A stretch of 16,743 nt of DNA, from positions 1 to 16,743 of the forward strand of contig JAGWRL010000368.1 in the NCBI GenBank assembly GCA_028876585.1. The letters are read 5' to 3'. This DNA comes from Pseudomonadota bacterium (GTDB lineage: Bacteria; Pseudomonadota; Alphaproteobacteria; Rhizobiales; Beijerinckiaceae). The position numbers were made by a program, and so were the translations under genes. The notes below the pieces were generated by a model. The model saw nothing but the letters and a program-made list of their open reading frames with translations, ran no database searches and had not been told where the DNA came from. Shown here piece by piece: positions 15,075 through 16,743 of the stretch (the stretch's first letter is position 1; each line of letters starts with the position of its first letter).

Positions 15075-16153
15075 TTCGCCGCCTCGTCGAAGCCCGGCGG
15101 GGCGGGTTGGTTGCGGTTGGCGACGACCATCGCCTTGAACAGGCCGCCCATCTCGCCGACGTCCTTGCCGACCAGCCGGCGCCGGGCCTGCTCGAACTCC
15201 GCCGCGCGCTCGGGCGTGCGCTCGGACAAAGCCTGCGCCCGCATGTCGATGCCGATGGCGCGCAGGAAATCGCCCTGATCGATCGGGCCATAGACGGCCG
15301 CCCCCGCCGCCCGCGCGCTGCGCGCCATCGCCGCGAAATCGACATGGGCGGTGATGTCGCATTCGCCCGGTTCGACCAGCGGATCGACCATCGCGTGGCC
15401 GCGCACCGCCTGCAACGTGTCGCCGATCGAGGTGACGGAATGGCCATAGTCGATGAACAGCGCCGCCCCGCCCTGCTTGACCAGCCGCGCCGCGAGCTCG
15501 AACATCAACCGATGCGCGGCCGGGCAGGTCTCGATGATGTCGCCCTCCTCGCCCGCCGCCTGGATGAACGGCTCCGGCTGCCGGCCGGGCGCGAAGGCGA
15601 GATTGCCGGCCTTGTCGACCCACACCACCCGCTCGCGCCAGCGGTTGTGGCTACGCTGGTATTGGCGCACCGGCAGCGCGTCGAGAAACTCATTGCCGAT
15701 GAAGATCGCCGGGCCTTCCGGCGCGTCGGCGAGCGCGGGAGCCCAGGAGATCGGCGCGCCGGCGGTCAGCAGCGTGTCGTGCTGGATCTCGGCCAGCGCC
15801 GGGCTGGTCTCGATCAGCGTCACTTCGAGCGCGGCGCGGAAATCGGGGACGATGCGCGCGGCGCGCAACGCGTCGCTCATCAAAGTGCCGCGGCCGGGGC
15901 CGAACTCGATGAGCTGCACCGGATCGGGCCGGCCCATCTGGCTCCACACCTCGGCGCCCCACAGGCCGATCAGCTCGCCGAACATCTGCGAGATTTCCGG
16001 CGCGGTGGTGAAATCGCCCGAGGCGCCGAACGGATCGCGGTTCATGTAATAGCCGTGCTCGGGATGGCCGAGCGCCAATTCCATGTAGCGTTCGACGGTC
16101 ATCGGGCCTTCTTCCGCGATGACGGCTTTGATGTGCGCCCCGAGTTCGCTCAT
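15071..16153 (-). CDS. MidA/NDUFAF7-like SAM-dependent methyltransferase (COG1565)
   Basis: A 360-residue class I methyltransferase. The family signature GDFTTAPEISQMFGELIG (46-63) and the SAM-binding LIEFGPGRGTLM (81-92) are clear, as is GNEFLDALPVRQY in the middle. The mitochondrial relative NDUFAF7/MidA dimethylates an Arg of the complex I subunit NDUFS2 during assembly; whether the bacterial protein does the same to NuoD is not established to my knowledge. The start ATG 16153 overlaps the lgt stop (ATGA, 16150-16153) and the stop overlaps the pgeF start. The lgt-MidA-pgeF order is common in alphaproteobacteria. There is no membrane segment, so it acts in the cytoplasm. Confidence 0.93.
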   Translation of the reverse strand: MSELGAHIKAVIAEEGPMTVERYMELALGHPEHGYYMNRDPFGASGDFTTAPEISQMFGELIGLWGAEVWSQMGRPDPVQLIEFGPGRGTLMSDALRAARIVPDFRAALEVTLIETSPALAEIQHDTLLTAGAPISWAPALADAPEGPAIFIGNEFLDALPVRQYQRSHNRWRERVVWVDKAGNLAFAPGRQPEPFIQAAGEEGDIIETCPAAHRLMFELAARLVKQGGAALFIDYGHSVTSIGDTLQAVRGHAMVDPLVEPGECDITAHVDFAAMARSARAAGAAVYGPIDQGDFLRAIGIDMRAQALSERTPERAAEFEQARRRLVGKDVGEMGGLFKAMVVANRNQPAPPGFDEAAK

Positions 16154-16743
16154 GCGCGCGCGGCGCCCCCGCGCAGGCTGTTGGCGATGAAGAGGAGGCC
16201 GATGACCACCATTGGCGCGGACAAGGCCATGCCCATGGTGAGGCCGCGCCCGAGCTGTTCGAGCACCGGATCGGGATCGCGGAAGAATTCGGTCGCGATG
16301 CGCGCCAGCCCGTAGATCACGCCGAAGGCGCCCGTCACCAGCCCGCGCCGCGTCAATCCGCCGCGCCGCGCCAGCAGCCAGAGCACGGCGAAATTCAGCA
16401 GCCCTTCCAGCGCCGCCTCGTAAAGCTGGCTGGGATGGCGCGGGCGCCCGTCGGCGCCGGGAAAGACCATCGCCCAAGGCGCGTCGGTCGGCCGGCCCCA
16501 CAGCTCCGGCTTGATGAAATTGGCGATGCGGCCGAGGAAGATGCCGATGGGCGCGACAAGGCAGGCGAGGTCGAGCACGGTCAACCAAGGAACCCTATGG
16601 CGGCGCGCGAACAGAACCACGCCCGCCAGCGCCCCGAGCATCCCGCCATGAAACGCCATCCCACCATGCCAGAGCATGAATATTTCAAGAGGATGAGCAA
16701 AGTAATAACGCGGATCGTAAAACAAAACGTTCCCGATCCGCCC
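16150..16743 (-). CDS. lgt: Prolipoprotein diacylglyceryl transferase Lgt, C-terminal two thirds (5' end outside window)
   Basis: Transfers diacylglycerol from phosphatidylglycerol to the lipobox Cys of prolipoproteins in the inner membrane. The frame is open through the window edge and begins GRIGNVLFYDPRYY, then HPLEIFMLWHGGMAFHGGM, both typical of Lgt. The signature loop reads GRIANFIKPELWGRPTD, matching the G-R-x-x-N-F-x-N-x-E-x-x-G-R pattern with Lys-Pro in the middle. HPSQLYEA, the conserved His region, follows, and the last membrane segments end near the C terminus. About 198 residues are visible of an expected 270-290. It is the first visible gene of the lgt-MidA-pgeF unit. Confidence 0.95.
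   Translation of the reverse strand, partial: GRIGNVLFYDPRYYFAHPLEIFMLWHGGMAFHGGMLGALAGVVLFARRHRVPWLTVLDLACLVAPIGIFLGRIANFIKPELWGRPTDAPWAMVFPGADGRPRHPSQLYEAALEGLLNFAVLWLLARRGGLTRRGLVTGAFGVIYGLARIATEFFRDPDPVLEQLGRGLTMGMALSAPMVVIGLLFIANSLRGGAARA

Overview
The window reads as a chromosomal segment of a G+C-rich (about two-thirds by eye) alphaproteobacterium, most likely Hyphomicrobiales/Rhizobiales. The reasons are the gene set (fabZ-lpxA-lpxI-lpxB with the LpxI-type hydrolase, lgt-MidA-pgeF, a MetRS without knuckle cysteines), the dense four-base gene overlaps and the strong codon bias to G/C. The taxonomic call is an inference from style and content; there is no rRNA gene to anchor it. I see no tRNA or rRNA gene, CRISPR array, insertion sequence or prophage gene.

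Layout. (1) 1-389 (+): the 3' end of a CBS/CorC_HlyC protein. (2) 399-6690 (-): a leftward block, read in transcription order as metG, fabZ, lpxA, lpxI, lpxB, an FkbM-type methyltransferase and a SIS-domain sugar-phosphate isomerase-like gene. From fabZ to lpxB each stop codon overlaps the next start by four bases, and lpxA, lpxI and lpxB use TTG, GTG and GTG starts. This is the lipid A backbone pathway with two unusual passengers at its 3' end and with metG where lpxD normally lies. (3) 6906-8102: a papain-fold cysteine protease (+) and a chagasin-type (I42) cysteine protease inhibitor (-), convergent and 12 bp apart. (4) 8303-10087: a tandem universal stress protein (+) convergent with an SMP-30/gluconolactonase-like protein (-). 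(5) 10417-12390 (+): a zinc-type CDF efflux pump and a nitronate-monooxygenase-like flavoprotein with a palindrome in front of it. (6) 12394-14304: an MFS carrier (-) and a TetR repressor (+), divergent, with a perfect 8+8 bp inverted repeat lying between the -35 and -10 of the carrier promoter. (7) 14301-16743 (-): pgeF, a MidA/NDUFAF7-like methyltransferase and lgt (cut by the window edge), joined by ATGA overlaps.

How the genes work together. Three blocks serve the cell envelope: lipid A synthesis (fabZ, lpxA, lpxI, lpxB), lipoprotein maturation (lgt) and peptidoglycan precursor fidelity (pgeF). The FkbM and SIS genes at the end of the lpx operon could modify or supply a surface sugar, but that rests on position only. 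The most system-like feature is the protease/inhibitor pair: both proteins lack a visible signal peptide, both keep the key family motifs, and the inhibitor family is known to block exactly this protease family. It looks like a self-contained intracellular protease with its own safety lock. The TetR/MFS pair is a locally regulated transport module.
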